From positions 330,804 to 394,803 of the forward strand of contig NZ_VCGY01000004.1 of the NCBI RefSeq assembly GCF_016597725.1: a DNA stretch of 64,000 bases. The letters are read 5' to 3'. The translations under genes and the position numbers were made by a program. Every line of letters starts with the position of its first letter. Within the stretch, counting starts at the first letter, position 1. The notes beneath the pieces were generated by a model. That model was not told the DNA's origin. It saw nothing but the letters and a program-made list of their open reading frames with translations, and did no database searches. This document shows positions 26,391 to 35,849 of this stretch, one piece after another. This DNA comes from Marinobacter sp. 1-4A (GTDB lineage: Bacteria; Pseudomonadota; Gammaproteobacteria; Pseudomonadales; Oleiphilaceae).

Positions 26391-27632
26391 TTAACGAGTT
26401 TCAACAACGTCAAACGTAAGCCCAGCTTTGCTGGTTAAGCGATCAAGCAAATGACCGTCCAGTAGCGATGCCGGGGTCCAGAATCCGCCCGGCTGGTCGG
26501 CGGGAATGTCGAATGCCAGGCACATACCGGCTTCGCCCAGCATTTTGCCGGTAGATCCGTAACCCGGGTCAGCATCGCCCGTCACTTTTGTGATCATGGT
26601 TTTGCCATCCTGAGTGCGCCCCACAAAACGCAAATCGTAAAATCCTGCTTTTTGGGCTTCCGGAGTCGGACCCTCACCCGGCTGGGGTACAAATTTTTCA
26701 ACCAGCCAGCGACTTGGCTTGATCGCGGATGCAGTCAGAAAGCCCATCAAGGCAGCGGTAATACCGTAGGCCGTAAGGCGGCCTTTAGTGCCTGTGCCCG
26801 TCATCATGGCTTCATCGTAGGTGAACTCTTTGCCATAACGTGCGTTTTGCATCGCGTTGGATCGATGCACAATACGGGTATTGATTGCCCCCATTACAAA
26901 GGGTGCCAGCCATACGTTGAAGGTTTTGTCGAACTCCGCACCTTTAAGGCTGGGCTGGCGTACCTTTGAGCGATGCTCAGGCGGGCAGATAGAAAATGGA
27001 TTGGCCAGTTCTTTGCGCAGTTTCGGGTCGCTTGCAGCTTCTTTGGCGACGTTGATCATAGAGGCAACGGTGCCCCCGGATATACCACCTTTAGCAACCT
27101 TCACGCGCATGCGTACATCCTGACAGGCTTCACCAAATGTTTTTTCAGCCTGTTGCTGCAGAAACCACACGCCCATATCCGATGGGATAGAATCAAATCC
27201 GCAACAATGCACAATACGTGCGCCAGATGCCTTTGCTTGATCCTCATAGCGCTCAACCATGCGGCGGATCCACTGAACTTCGCCAGTCAAATCGCAGTAA
27301 TCAGTGCCAGTCTCAACACAAGCTTTCACAAGAGGCTCGCCATACAGTGCGTATGGTCCAACTGTAGAGATAACAACTCGTGTTTGCTCACACATCGCTT
27401 TAAGGGCCTGATCATCCGTAGCATTTGCGAGTATCACCGGTAGTTCGCCAGCACCTTCGCCCAAGCTGGATTTAAGTGTGCTCAGTTTGGATTCTGAACG
27501 ACCGGCAATGGCCCACTTGACCTCACCTGCAATGCCGTATGAATCAAACAAATATTGCGTAAGTATCTGGCCGACGAAACTGGTAGCTCCGAAGACAATC
27601 AGGTCGTATGTGGTTGGTGCTGGCTTGGTCAT
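26391..27632 (-). CDS. Saccharopine dehydrogenase-like / trans-acting enoyl reductase family protein
   Basis: NAD(P)-binding protein of 413 residues. The Rossmann start DLIVFGATSFVGQILTQYL (about residues 9-27) with AIAGRSESKLSTL is typical of the saccharopine dehydrogenase-like family that includes the mycobacterial trans-acting enoyl reductase. VVISTVGPYALYGEPLVKACVETGTDYCDLTGE is the family signature. A C-terminal segment closes GKMLGEAGMCLAFDIPADQPGGFWTPASLLDG, as in this family. Its substrate in gammaproteobacteria is unknown; lipid metabolism is plausible. No operon partner on its strand. Confidence 0.78.
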   Translation of the reverse strand: MTKPAPTTYDLIVFGATSFVGQILTQYLFDSYGIAGEVKWAIAGRSESKLSTLKSSLGEGAGELPVILANATDDQALKAMCEQTRVVISTVGPYALYGEPLVKACVETGTDYCDLTGEVQWIRRMVERYEDQAKASGARIVHCCGFDSIPSDMGVWFLQQQAEKTFGEACQDVRMRVKVAKGGISGGTVASMINVAKEAASDPKLRKELANPFSICPPEHRSKVRQPSLKGAEFDKTFNVWLAPFVMGAINTRIVHRSNAMQNARYGKEFTYDEAMMTGTGTKGRLTAYGITAALMGFLTASAIKPSRWLVEKFVPQPGEGPTPEAQKAGFYDLRFVGRTQDGKTMITKVTGDADPGYGSTGKMLGEAGMCLAFDIPADQPGGFWTPASLLDGHLLDRLTSKAGLTFDVVETR

Positions 27633-27810
27633 TACCTATCCCTTTTAAGAGGTCTTTCTACGATTATTGGGCGAATTTTGCTAAGAGTCGCAATGAACGG
27701 ATCTTAACAGCTTTAAGCTGATGTTCTAACTTCATACGGAGCGCTTTAGCGTCGTCGTCACGGCCAATCGCACAGCCCCGCCTATAAGGCACACTGCTGA
27801 CTATCGAATA

Positions 27811-28173
27811 ATGAATTCGCGGAGGCATGCATTGGCCACTTTACTCCTGATATTCAGCATACTACTCACCGTGTTCAGCGGAGTTCTTTGCTGGCAAGTG
27901 ATCGAGCAACGCAAAATCGTTGCTCGCATGATCACCGAGACTAAACAGAAGGACCCCTTATCCGATTTAGATAAAGAACCGCATTTGATCCTTACGTTAA
28001 AAGTGCTCAATCCGATTGCGGTGGCAAAGCGTGAATCCCGTTCTGCTCGGGTTTTAGCCGATAAGCTCCCCGTAATGGTGCGAAAAATGGTCTATCAAGA
28101 AGTAATAAAAGAACTGGAAGTTGAGATGATTGAGCGTGGCATCGACGTTGAGCTGAATATTGAGTACCGCTAG
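27811..28173 (+). CDS. Membrane-anchored protein of unknown function
   Basis: Protein of 120 residues beginning with a signal-anchor helix (about residues 8-28, LATLLLIFSILLTVFSGVLCW). A charged soluble domain follows with PHLILTLKVLNPIAVAKRES and a closing helix VYQEVIKELEVEMIERGIDVELNIEYR. I recognise no family. It is followed after 12 bp by another anchored protein gene in the same direction, so the two probably form a small operon. Confidence 0.5.
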   Translation: MNSRRHALATLLLIFSILLTVFSGVLCWQVIEQRKIVARMITETKQKDPLSDLDKEPHLILTLKVLNPIAVAKRESRSARVLADKLPVMVRKMVYQEVIKELEVEMIERGIDVELNIEYR

Positions 28174-28185
28174 GAGAATCCCGCT

Positions 28186-28665
28186 GTGACTACCTCTCTC
28201 GCTTTCGCATTGCTCTTACTGGTGGCTGCAGCCGGAAGTCTTTGTTATGGGTTTTCGCAGCTCCAGCGCTCCAGAACGCTTATGCGCACGCTCAACGCCC
28301 ACCGCATAGCGGTCAACAGCGATATACAAAAGCGCCGTTTGGATCTTTACGAAGTTCGTAACAGGGCGAAGCTGCTGGAAGATACGGTATCCGGCGGCGC
28401 CAGTGCGGTGGAAAAGATGCACAGAGCCATTTCGAATACCACCTTCAGTCTGGTCGCTCGGTTTTCAAAAGACGACGAGTTTCGGCAGAGTGCAAACAAA
28501 GCCCGGCAAACCCACGATCAAGCGAGTAAGCAGATTTACCATGCGGTGCGCACCACCAACAAAGCCATTCACATTCTCGCGGATTCTCTGTTTATCACCA
28601 AGGCGGAAAAGCGGGTCATATTAGGAAGGGGCGACCGCTCAGACTCGACTGATAAAGACCAATAG
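28186..28665 (+). CDS. Membrane-anchored coiled-coil protein of unknown function
   Basis: Protein of 159 residues with a GTG start after a GGAG ribosome site. The N-terminal helix (about 3-22) anchors it. The rest is almost continuous helix (RSRTLMRTLNAHRIAVNSDIQKRRLDLYEVRNRAKLLEDTV, about 29-70) able to form a coiled coil, ending in a charged tail. It has no enzymatic motif. It lies 12 bp after the 27811 gene and converges with rlmA. Confidence 0.5.
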   Translation: MTTSLAFALLLLVAAAGSLCYGFSQLQRSRTLMRTLNAHRIAVNSDIQKRRLDLYEVRNRAKLLEDTVSGGASAVEKMHRAISNTTFSLVARFSKDDEFRQSANKARQTHDQASKQIYHAVRTTNKAIHILADSLFITKAEKRVILGRGDRSDSTDKDQ

Positions 28666-28678
28666 CCTGCTATGTTAA

Positions 28679-29521
28679 TCAATTATTTTTAAGGCGTTTA
28701 AGGTTAGCTTCAACCGTTACTGTGAGTGATTCAAGCTCTTCAGCGCGGGCTAAACCTTCCGCCCTTGCACGGTAAAGGTGCGGTGTCATCGCCAACAAAT
28801 CGGCAATGGCGTTTTTGTTTGGCAACGTCAGGCTGTAACGAATAACGTTCGTCTCTACCGTGGTAAACCCATCCGGAGCTGCATTTGAAGGCGGTTTGGG
28901 CGCTTTCAGTTCCGGATAAATGATTTCACGCAGCTCTTTAAGGTGGTCCGGCCCTACCTCCACCAAAACAGCCTCTCCACCTGAACGTAGCACCCGGGCA
29001 AATTCCGGATACATGGGAAAGCCGAATAGGCACAGCACGCGGTCCAATGTTTCCGGAAGTACAGGCAAGTTTGCATTGCTTCCCACAACCCATGCGGGGC
29101 CTTTGTATTGCTTGGCGGCTGCCAGCACGGCCCACTTGGAAATATCCAACCCCACAAGAGATAGCTCTGTGGTGCCGGGCGCCTTTTCGGCCAAATAGTG
29201 CATGTAATACCCTTCACCGCACCCTGCATCTAAGCACGTCAGCCTAGTCTTGTGGTCGTTCTTATGAAAAACGGCAGAGCTGAGAGCATCTGCAATAGGT
29301 TGATAAAAACCAGCGTTCAAAAACCGCTGGCGAGCCGCAACCATCTCTTTGTTGTCGCCGGGATCTTTGGAGCGTTTATTCTGCACGGGTAGTAAATGGA
29401 CATAACCCTGTCGGGCAATATCGAAACTATGACCAGCCTCGCACTGCCAGCTTCTGCCCTTTAGCTGCAACGCAGAACCGTCGAGTGGGCAAGCAAAAGC
29501 TTCGAATGCACTGATAGTCAT
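28679..29521 (-). CDS. rlmA: 23S rRNA (guanine-745 N1)-methyltransferase RlmA
   Basis: Methylates G745 in 23S rRNA. The 280-residue protein has the N-terminal zinc-finger part with CPLDGS and WQCEAGHSFDIARQGYVHLLPVQNK (about residues 11-46). The SAM-binding domain follows, with LDAGCGEGYYMHYLAE as motif I. Length is close to E. coli RlmA (269). It starts with ATG at 29521; the etf genes precede it on the same strand but are separated by a terminator. Confidence 0.85.
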   Translation of the reverse strand: MTISAFEAFACPLDGSALQLKGRSWQCEAGHSFDIARQGYVHLLPVQNKRSKDPGDNKEMVAARQRFLNAGFYQPIADALSSAVFHKNDHKTRLTCLDAGCGEGYYMHYLAEKAPGTTELSLVGLDISKWAVLAAAKQYKGPAWVVGSNANLPVLPETLDRVLCLFGFPMYPEFARVLRSGGEAVLVEVGPDHLKELREIIYPELKAPKPPSNAAPDGFTTVETNVIRYSLTLPNKNAIADLLAMTPHLYRARAEGLARAEELESLTVTVEANLKRLKNN

Positions 29522-29584
29522 TGAGAGGTATCCGGGTTGGGAAGGCGATTACAAACACATGCTGATAGTTTATTACGTAGGAAC

Positions 29585-29610
29585 AAAAAAGACACCCGAA
29601 GGTGCCTTTT
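29585..29610 (-). terminator. Terminator after etfA
   Basis: On the minus strand GGCACC-TTCG-GGTGTC is followed directly by a run of six T. It lies about 18 bases after the etfA stop. The A-run on its other side means it could also terminate plus-strand transcription. Confidence 0.85.
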
Positions 29611-29627
29611 CGTTGCCTGATAGAAAG

Positions 29628-30569
29628 TTACAGAACTTTCTTCAGTTCTTCCTCAAGTTGCGGTACTGCTTCAAACAGATCCGCGACTAGGCCGTAATCG
29701 GCAACTTGGAAGATCGGAGCTTCTTCATCCTTGTTGATCGCAACGATCACCTTGGAATCAGACATACCTGCCAAGTGCTGAATCGCACCGGAGATACCCA
29801 CAGCGATGTACAGCTGCGGAGCAACAATCTTACCAGTCTGGCCTACCTGCATGTCGTTCGGCACGAAGCCTGCATCGACCGCTGCACGTGAGGCACCGAT
29901 ACCTGCGCCCAGCAAGTCAGCAACCTGCTCCAGCATCTTGAAGTTGTCGCCATTTTGCATGCCGCGGCCACCGGAGATAACAATACCGGCACTGGCAAGA
30001 TCAGGACGATCGGATTCAGCTTTCTGCTCGCCAACAAACGAGGATAGGCCAGCGTCTTTAACAACGTCTAACTGCTCAACGGAAGCAGAACCGCCTTCCG
30101 CGGCAACCGGATCAAACCCTGTCGGGCGAACGGTTACAACCTTGATGCTATCGCTGGTTTTAACCGTTGCGATAGCATTACCCGCGTAAATCGGGCGAAC
30201 AAAGGTGTCCTCAGACTCAACGCGGATGATGTCAGATACCTGAGCAACGTCCAGCAGCGCAGCAACGCGCGGCATGAAGTCCTTACCCGTGGTGCCGGCA
30301 GAGCTCAGAATGTGGCTGTAACCCTTACCCACTTCCGCTACCAACTCACCTAGGTTTTCACCCAAGAAGTGGCCGTAAGCTGCGTTGTCGGCAACCAATA
30401 CCTTTGCAACGCCTTCGGCTTTGGCTGCGGCTTCAGCAACAGCGCCACAGTTTTCACCAGCAACCAGTACGTCGATATCGCCACCGATGGCCTTGGCAGC
30501 CGCTACAACGCTCAGAGTAGCCTGCTTCAGGCTGCTATTGTCGTGTTCAGCAATTACAAGGATGCTCAT
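29628..30569 (-). CDS. etfA: Electron transfer flavoprotein alpha subunit
   Basis: FAD-carrying subunit of ETF, 313 residues, which takes electrons from acyl-CoA dehydrogenases and delivers them to ETF-QO at the membrane. The C-terminal FAD domain shows SGGRGMQNGDNFKMLEQVADLLGAGIGASRAAVDAG, QVGQTGKIVAPQLYIAVGISGAIQH and SKVIVAINKDEEAPIFQVADYGLVADLF. Its start directly follows the etfB stop. Transcribed away from ETF-QO across the shared regulatory region at 31320-31842. Confidence 0.93.
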   Translation of the reverse strand: MSILVIAEHDNSSLKQATLSVVAAAKAIGGDIDVLVAGENCGAVAEAAAKAEGVAKVLVADNAAYGHFLGENLGELVAEVGKGYSHILSSAGTTGKDFMPRVAALLDVAQVSDIIRVESEDTFVRPIYAGNAIATVKTSDSIKVVTVRPTGFDPVAAEGGSASVEQLDVVKDAGLSSFVGEQKAESDRPDLASAGIVISGGRGMQNGDNFKMLEQVADLLGAGIGASRAAVDAGFVPNDMQVGQTGKIVAPQLYIAVGISGAIQHLAGMSDSKVIVAINKDEEAPIFQVADYGLVADLFEAVPQLEEELKKVL

Positions 30570-31319
30570 TTAGATCACCTTCGCTTCGTTCTTCAGTTTA
30601 TCGACCAGCTCGGCAACGTCGGCCACTTTAACACCTGCTGAACGGCCAGCCGGTGCTTCAACTTTCAAAGTGGTCAGGCGCGATGCAATTTCAACACCTA
30701 GGTCAGCCGGGCTCATTGTATCGAGCGGCTTTTTCTTTGCCTTCATAATGTTTGGCAGAGACGCATAGCGAGGCTCATTCAAACGCAGGTCTGTGGTTAC
30801 AACCGCGGGGAGGTTCAGGGAAAGGGTCATAAGACCACCGTCTACCTCACGGGTAACATTTACTTTTTCGCCATCAACAACCACTTCGGAAGCGAAAGTG
30901 CCCTGACCCATTCCGGTCAGTGCAGCCAGCATCTGGCCAGTTTGGTTGTTATCAGAATCGATGGACTGCTTGCCAAGAATGACGAGCTTGGGCTCTTCTT
31001 TCTCAACAACGGCTTTAAGTAGCTTGGCCGCGTCAAGAGACTGAACGTCTCCGTCGGCTTCAATGTGGATACCACGGTCAGCACCCAGCGCCAGCGCAGT
31101 ACGAATCTGCTCCTGACAAGCCTTGGGGCCAATGGAAACCACGACAATTTCGTTTGCAATACCCTTTTCTTTCAGACGAACCGCTTCTTCAACAGCGATT
31201 TCGCAGAATGGGTTCATTGCCATTTTGACGTTGGCGAGATCAACACCAGTGTTATCCGGCTTGACACGTACCTTTACGTTGTAGTCGATTACTCGTTTTA
31301 CAGCGACCAGAACCTTCAT
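30570..31319 (-). CDS. etfB: Electron transfer flavoprotein beta subunit
   Basis: AMP-binding beta subunit of ETF, 249 residues. Landmarks: [18 protein letters not shown] at the N-terminus, [19 protein letters not shown], and [23 protein letters not shown] around the AMP site. The recognition loop [22 protein letters not shown] is the segment that docks to acyl-CoA dehydrogenases. First gene of the etfBA operon, divergent from ETF-QO. Upstream lies a palindrome likely to control both. Confidence 0.94.
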   Translation of the reverse strand: MKVLVAVKRVIDYNVKVRVKPDNTGVDLANVKMAMNPFCEIAVEEAVRLKEKGIANEIVVVSIGPKACQEQIRTALALGADRGIHIEADGDVQSLDAAKLLKAVVEKEEPKLVILGKQSIDSDNNQTGQMLAALTGMGQGTFASEVVVDGEKVNVTREVDGGLMTLSLNLPAVVTTDLRLNEPRYASLPNIMKAKKKPLDTMSPADLGVEIASRLTTLKVEAPAGRSAGVKVADVAELVDKLKNEAKVI

Positions 31320-31667
31320 AGATTCCTCGTTCTTCTACGATGGGTTAATGACTCTCAACCAAAAATACTCTAATACAGGCCCTGTGCGGGCGAGTTACAG
31401 AACATTTTCGATTGCTTCGTCTCGGTGATATACCGGGATTATGGGTATAGGAACCGAACGTTACAAACAGCGGCCTCACACTGGGGCCATCCGTCACGGC
31501 GCACTAATACTGAAGGCAAAGATAAAGTGGGTCAATAGTCCAATGAGACGCCCCACACCTGTTTCCTGAGCCAATCAGTCGACACTGCGTCCGCAGTTGA
31601 TAGCATTACAACCGATCCAGCGGGCTGTATCGCAGCACGAATCTACAATGCCAAAGCTTTGGCCAAA

Positions 31668-31691
31668 TTTCAAACAAACGTTTGTTTGAAA
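31668..31691. promoter_or_regulatory. 24-bp perfect palindrome, likely PsrA-type operator
   Basis: Both half-sites read TTTCAAACAAAC towards a centre at 31679/31680, with no mismatch over 24 bp. It contains CAAAC-N4-GTTTG, matching the PsrA consensus as I recall it (C/GAAAC-N2-4-GTTTG/C). PsrA is a TetR regulator of fatty-acid and electron-transfer genes in related bacteria. It lies in the gap between etfB and ETF-QO. A possible -35, TTGAAA, overlaps its right edge (31686-31691), so binding would block transcription towards ETF-QO. The regulator itself is not in this window. Confidence 0.65.
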
Positions 31692-31842
31692 CTCTAAATA
31701 CGTTATTCTTTATGTGCAATAAAGCCGGAGCATTGGGCTATGGGTAGTCGTCTGAGAATACTTTTAACGGTATGATGGCGCTCCAGAAATTAAAAAGCCT
31801 GCGGGCATAAAATATCCATTAAAGATGTTTGAGGAGACCAAC

Positions 31843-33495
31843 GTGGAACGCGAATCGATGGAATTTGATGTTCTTATCGTCGGCGGCGGGCCTGCTGGCT
31901 TGTCGGCAGCTTGCCGAGTTATGCAGTTGGCACAGGAAGCTGGCGAAGAACTGACGGTATGCGTAGTTGAGAAAGGTTCTGAGATTGGTGCACATATTTT
32001 GGCCGGCACTGTTTTTGAGCCAACCGCTCTCAATGAACTCTTCCCTGACTGGAAAGAGAAAGGCGCACCCCTGAACACCCCGGTTACCCGTGACGATATT
32101 TTCCTGCTAAAAGATCAGGAAAAGGGAACCAAAATCCCGAACGCTTTTGTCCCCAAAAACATGCACAACCATGGCAACTATATTATCAGCCTTGGTAACC
32201 TGTGCCGTTGGCTTGGTGAGCAGGCCGAAGCTCTGGGCGTTGAAGTTTACCCGGGCTTTGCTGCAGCCGAGACTATTATTGAAGACGGCCAAGTCAAAGG
32301 TATTCTGACCGGCGATATGGGTGTCGCAGCCGACGGTTCAGAAAAAGACGGCTATATGCCGGGCATGGAACTGCGCGCCAAATACACTCTGTTCACAGAA
32401 GGCTGTCGCGGCCATCTAGGCAAGCGCCTGATTAAAGATTTCAAGCTCGACGAAGGCAAAGACCCCCAGCATTACGGTATTGGTATTAAAGAGCTGTGGG
32501 ACATAGATCCGGCCAAACACGAGCCAGGACTGGTTGTACACACCACCGGCTGGCCCCTTACGGAAACCGGTTCTACCGGTGGATCCTTCCTTTATCACCT
32601 AGAAAACGGTCAGGTTTACGTGGGCTTGATTGCAGACCTTTCCTACAGCAACCCGCATTTGAGCCCATTTGAAGAGTTCCAGCGTTTGAAGACCCACCCG
32701 GAATACAAACAGTATCTGGAAGGCGGTAAGCGTGTTTCCTACGGTGCCCGCGCTCTAACCAAAGGTGGATATAACGCTCTACCCAAGATGAGCTTCCCCG
32801 GCGGCCTGCTGCTTGGCTGCGATGCCGGTACGCTAAATAGCTCCAAGATCAAAGGCTCCCATACTGCTATGAAGTCTGGCCTACTGGGCGCGGAAGCCGT
32901 GTTTGAAGCCCTCAAGAGCGGAAAGAACGGTGAAGAAATCACCAGCTTTGCTGATCGCTTTGAGAACAGCTGGCTGTACAAAGAGCTTTATGACGAGCGT
33001 AACTTTGGCCCGGCAATGCACAAGTTTGGTAACTTCATCGGTGGTGCAATCGCTTTCTTTGAGCAGAACATTCTGCGCAGAAGTCTGCCTTTCACGCTGC
33101 GTGATCTAACACCAGATTACGCCGCAATGAAGCCCGCTGCTGATTGCAAGAAGCCGAACTACCCCAAGCCAGATAATAAGCTGACCTTTGACCGGCTTAC
33201 CTCGGTGTTTATTTCCAACACCAATCACGCCGAGAACCAGCCGGTTCACCTGAAGCTGACTGACCCGGATATTCCCATCAACCATAACCTACCCAAGTAC
33301 GACGAGCCTGCTCAGCGCTACTGCCCTGCAGGGGTTTACGAGGTGGTTGATAAAGACGATGGCAGCGGTAAACGGTTCCAGATCAACGCCCAGAACTGTG
33401 TTCACTGCAAGACCTGTGACATTAAGGATCCTTCGCAGAACATTACCTGGGTAACGCCGGAAGGCGGTGGTGGGCCAAATTATCCCAATATGTGA
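31843..33495 (+). CDS. Electron transfer flavoprotein-ubiquinone oxidoreductase
   Basis: Inner-membrane-bound enzyme that passes electrons from ETF to ubiquinone; 551 residues. I chose GTG 31843 because GAGGAG lies 7 bases upstream and the protein then begins MERESMEFDVLIVGGGPAGLSAA; an ATG six codons earlier overlaps that ribosome site. FAD-binding GGGPAG is at the N-terminus. The C-terminal 4Fe-4S domain carries CPAGVYEV and CVHCKTCDIKDPSQNITW, giving four Cys. The protein ends GGGGPNYPNM, as in the family. Its divergence from etfBA fits shared control. Confidence 0.92.
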   Translation: MERESMEFDVLIVGGGPAGLSAACRVMQLAQEAGEELTVCVVEKGSEIGAHILAGTVFEPTALNELFPDWKEKGAPLNTPVTRDDIFLLKDQEKGTKIPNAFVPKNMHNHGNYIISLGNLCRWLGEQAEALGVEVYPGFAAAETIIEDGQVKGILTGDMGVAADGSEKDGYMPGMELRAKYTLFTEGCRGHLGKRLIKDFKLDEGKDPQHYGIGIKELWDIDPAKHEPGLVVHTTGWPLTETGSTGGSFLYHLENGQVYVGLIADLSYSNPHLSPFEEFQRLKTHPEYKQYLEGGKRVSYGARALTKGGYNALPKMSFPGGLLLGCDAGTLNSSKIKGSHTAMKSGLLGAEAVFEALKSGKNGEEITSFADRFENSWLYKELYDERNFGPAMHKFGNFIGGAIAFFEQNILRRSLPFTLRDLTPDYAAMKPAADCKKPNYPKPDNKLTFDRLTSVFISNTNHAENQPVHLKLTDPDIPINHNLPKYDEPAQRYCPAGVYEVVDKDDGSGKRFQINAQNCVHCKTCDIKDPSQNITWVTPEGGGGPNYPNM

Positions 33496-33552
33496 TTTGG
33501 CTTACTAATCCAAAGCATCACCAGCTTGTTTATCAGTGATTGCTTTTGAAGC

Positions 33553-33585
33553 GGAGGTGCAGTTTAGACTGCACCTCCTTTTTTG
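33553..33585 (+). terminator. Terminator after ETF-QO
   Basis: An 11-bp stem, GGAGGTGCAGT paired with ACTGCACCTCC around a TTTA-like loop, is followed by a run of six T. It lies about 60 bases after the ETF-QO stop. Confidence 0.9.
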
Positions 33586-33607
33586 TGCCTATCTTTATCC
33601 CAGACAC

Positions 33608-33633
33608 TAAAAAGGCTCCCGTAGGAGCCTTTT
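33608..33633 (-). terminator. Terminator after the FKBP gene, bidirectional
   Basis: AAAAGGCTCC-CGTA-GGAGCCTTTT forms a hairpin with A-run and T-run on either side. It lies 20 bases past the FKBP stop on the minus strand and can work in both directions. Confidence 0.82.
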
Positions 33634-33653
33634 AGAAAACGGAATCAACACTC

Positions 33654-34115
33654 TTAGTGAGCGTGGCCGTGTTCCTTTTCTTCGTCAGTGGCATCACGCG
33701 CTTCGATGACTTCAACATCAAAGTGCAGAGTTTCGCCAGCTAGCGGGTGGTTCGCATCAATGGTAACGGTTTCTTCGCTCACTTCCACAACACGAACAAC
33801 CTGAGGACCGCCTGGAGTCTGGGCTTGGAACTGCATGCCCGGCTCAATGGTGTCCACGCCTTCAAAAGCAGTACGCGGAACTGGCTGAACCAACTCTTCG
33901 TTGATTTCGCCGTAGCCTTCAGCTGGCTCTACAGAAACTTTTACCTGATCGCCTGGGTTCTTTTCGGCCAAGGCACTTTCCAGACCACCGATAATGTTTT
34001 GTGCACCTTCCAGATAAGCCAATGGCTCGCGACCTTCTCCACGGGAGGAGTCCAGCTCTTCTCCCTGATTATTGGTAAGCGTGTAGTGGATGGTAACAAC
34101 GCGAGGTTGGGCCAT
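33654..34115 (-). CDS. slyD: FKBP-type peptidyl-prolyl isomerase, SlyD-like
   Basis: Cytoplasmic prolyl isomerase and chaperone of 153 residues. N-terminal RVVTIHYTLTNNQGEELDSS and EPLAYLEGAQNIIGGLESAL are the FKBP core, followed by the inserted flap domain (VEPAEGYGEINEELVQPVPRTAF) and NHPLAGETLHFDVEVIEARDAT. The C-terminus ends HGHAH, a short remnant of the metal-binding tail that is much longer in E. coli SlyD (196 residues). It could be named FkpB-like, but the inserted flap supports SlyD. Single gene with its own terminator. Confidence 0.85.
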   Translation of the reverse strand: MAQPRVVTIHYTLTNNQGEELDSSRGEGREPLAYLEGAQNIIGGLESALAEKNPGDQVKVSVEPAEGYGEINEELVQPVPRTAFEGVDTIEPGMQFQAQTPGGPQVVRVVEVSEETVTIDANHPLAGETLHFDVEVIEARDATDEEKEHGHAH

Positions 34116-34315
34116 GTGATCTCCTTGAGTGTCGCAATGACTGTTTGATTGATTAAGGGCAATCGAAAGTAATCATGAACAGCCAGACTGAACAGAGGGA
34201 CTAACGACCACCAGGCCTCGTTTGAGAGCCGGGCTCGTAACAAGCACGAATGTACAGTTTAACAACTGATACTGTGCGTTTTCCACCGTCATTTCTGGGG
34301 GCGCCCTCAGGCTTT

Positions 34316-34882
34316 TCAACCGCCCTGCCCGATTTTGTAGAAATTTCCGTGGCTGAAAACGCCTAGCGCCGCCTTTCCGTCAATGGTTTGCTCCACAACA
34401 TGCTCTACTAGGTCGTAGTAGGCAGCGGTTACAAGGCGGGCAACTAGCCCGTGGCGCACCTTTACTATAGGACGGGGTTGCCCCGAGCCCTCGTAACTAC
34501 CCACTTCGAGTGCATGCTCGTCACCAACCTCAATGGTTTCTCCCACATTGGTTGTCAGCCTTATAACCTGCTGTTCACCGCTGCCTTCAACGACAAAAGA
34601 GTGGGCCAGTAAGGGGGTATCTTCGACCTGTATCCGCCATTTCTCTACCGGTGTAACCAGATAGTAGTGACCATCGTCTTCTCGGCGGAGAATGGTGGAA
34701 AACAGTTTAACGATAGCCTCTCGGCCCAGCGGTTCACCTTTATGAATCCACTGTCCGTCTCTGCTTATTCTCAGGTCCATATCGCCAGACAGCTCCGGGT
34801 GCCACTTGTCAATTGGCGGCTGACTGACGTTCTTCGCGGTTTTCTGCACTTGCTCGGCAAGCTTCTCCGGGCTCTGGCTCAT
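34316..34882 (-). CDS. DUF1285 family protein
   Basis: About 188 residues from ATG 34882, which has GGAG eight bases upstream; a TTG five codons earlier is less likely. The core IDKWHPELSGDMDLRISRDGQWIHKGEPLGREAIVKLFSTILRREDDGHYYLVTPVEKWRI matches DUF1285, a widespread proteobacterial family with a known structure but unknown role. The hydrophilic protein has no signal peptide. It starts close to the end of the radical SAM gene (27 bp), so the two could share a transcript. Confidence 0.8.
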   Translation of the reverse strand: MSQSPEKLAEQVQKTAKNVSQPPIDKWHPELSGDMDLRISRDGQWIHKGEPLGREAIVKLFSTILRREDDGHYYLVTPVEKWRIQVEDTPLLAHSFVVEGSGEQQVIRLTTNVGETIEVGDEHALEVGSYEGSGQPRPIVKVRHGLVARLVTAAYYDLVEHVVEQTIDGKAALGVFSHGNFYKIGQGG

Positions 34883-34909
34883 AGTTCTGCTCCGCAAACC
34901 GATAATTTA

Positions 34910-35806
34910 TTACAAACCACGCTGCCATTCAGGCCTTAGCGGCACGGCACCGGGGCTTGTAATGGCCAGATTAACCTGATCCAAAAGCGTCTGCTTGTCT
35001 CGCCCCAGATTCCCTTTAAGGATTAAATAGTTTGATGCATGGTCACTTCTAAATACGGTCTTCTCCAGCTCAAGGTGCTCCAGAAAAGTACGAATTTCTT
35101 CAAACAGACCTTGCTGGGAAAGTGGAATGAAGTCCTCGCCAAAACCTTCTCGAAAGCGCTCTTCGCCTTGAGGGAAACTGACCACCAGAGTAGACAAGTA
35201 ATCCGGCTGGGTTTCGTTGCAGAGAGTGGCGGTATTTATCGCGTGTTGGCGCGAGAGCGTTTCACCGCCCAGTCCATTGAGCACCATAACTGAACTCGTC
35301 AACCCAGCTTCGCGAATTTTCAGCAAAGCAGATCGGGTTGATTCCCAAGTTTCCCCTTTGTTTATGCGTCGAAGGACTTCGTCGTCTCCTGACTCCATAC
35401 CAACGTATAGAATCTTGAGCCCCGCTTCTTTTAACTGTTTAAGTTCTTCTACGGTCTTTTTCGCAAGGTTTCTCGGGAGACAATAACTGGACACTCGTTG
35501 CAACGCCGGGAAGGCCGCATTCAGATCGCCCAGAATCTCTAGCAATCTGCGGGTTGGCAGCACCATGGCGTCTCCGTCTGCCAAGAAAACCCGCCTTACA
35601 CCTCCCAGACTTTTTGCTGCCTTCTCGATATCCTTACGAACATCTTCCGGCTTGCGTGCCCGGAATTTTTTCTGGGGTTGGGTATACATCTCGCAGAAGG
35701 TGCATTTATTCCAGGAGCAGCCGTTAGTCACCGGCAGAATCAACGATTTTGCTTCGCTGGGAGGCCGAAAAACTGGCTCTACATACTCAATAGGAAAACT
35801 GTACAT
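34910..35806 (-). CDS. Radical SAM protein (Elp3/MiaB-like fold)
   Basis: Enzyme of 298 residues that binds a 4Fe-4S cluster through CSWNKCTFC (CxxxCxxC, about residues 30-38) and uses SAM to make a radical. SLILPVTNGCSWNKCTFCEMY, VFLADGDAMVLPTRRLLEIL, ILYVGMESGDDEVLRRINKGET and MVLNGLGGETLSRQHA are typical of the B12-independent radical SAM proteins related to YgiQ/Elp3. The substrate is unknown. It lies 43 bp after sixA on the same strand. Confidence 0.82.
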   Translation of the reverse strand: MYSFPIEYVEPVFRPPSEAKSLILPVTNGCSWNKCTFCEMYTQPQKKFRARKPEDVRKDIEKAAKSLGGVRRVFLADGDAMVLPTRRLLEILGDLNAAFPALQRVSSYCLPRNLAKKTVEELKQLKEAGLKILYVGMESGDDEVLRRINKGETWESTRSALLKIREAGLTSSVMVLNGLGGETLSRQHAINTATLCNETQPDYLSTLVVSFPQGEERFREGFGEDFIPLSQQGLFEEIRTFLEHLELEKTVFRSDHASNYLILKGNLGRDKQTLLDQVNLAITSPGAVPLRPEWQRGL

Positions 35807-35849
35807 ACTCTGTACTCAACAATTAGAAATGACCCTGATGATAACGTAG

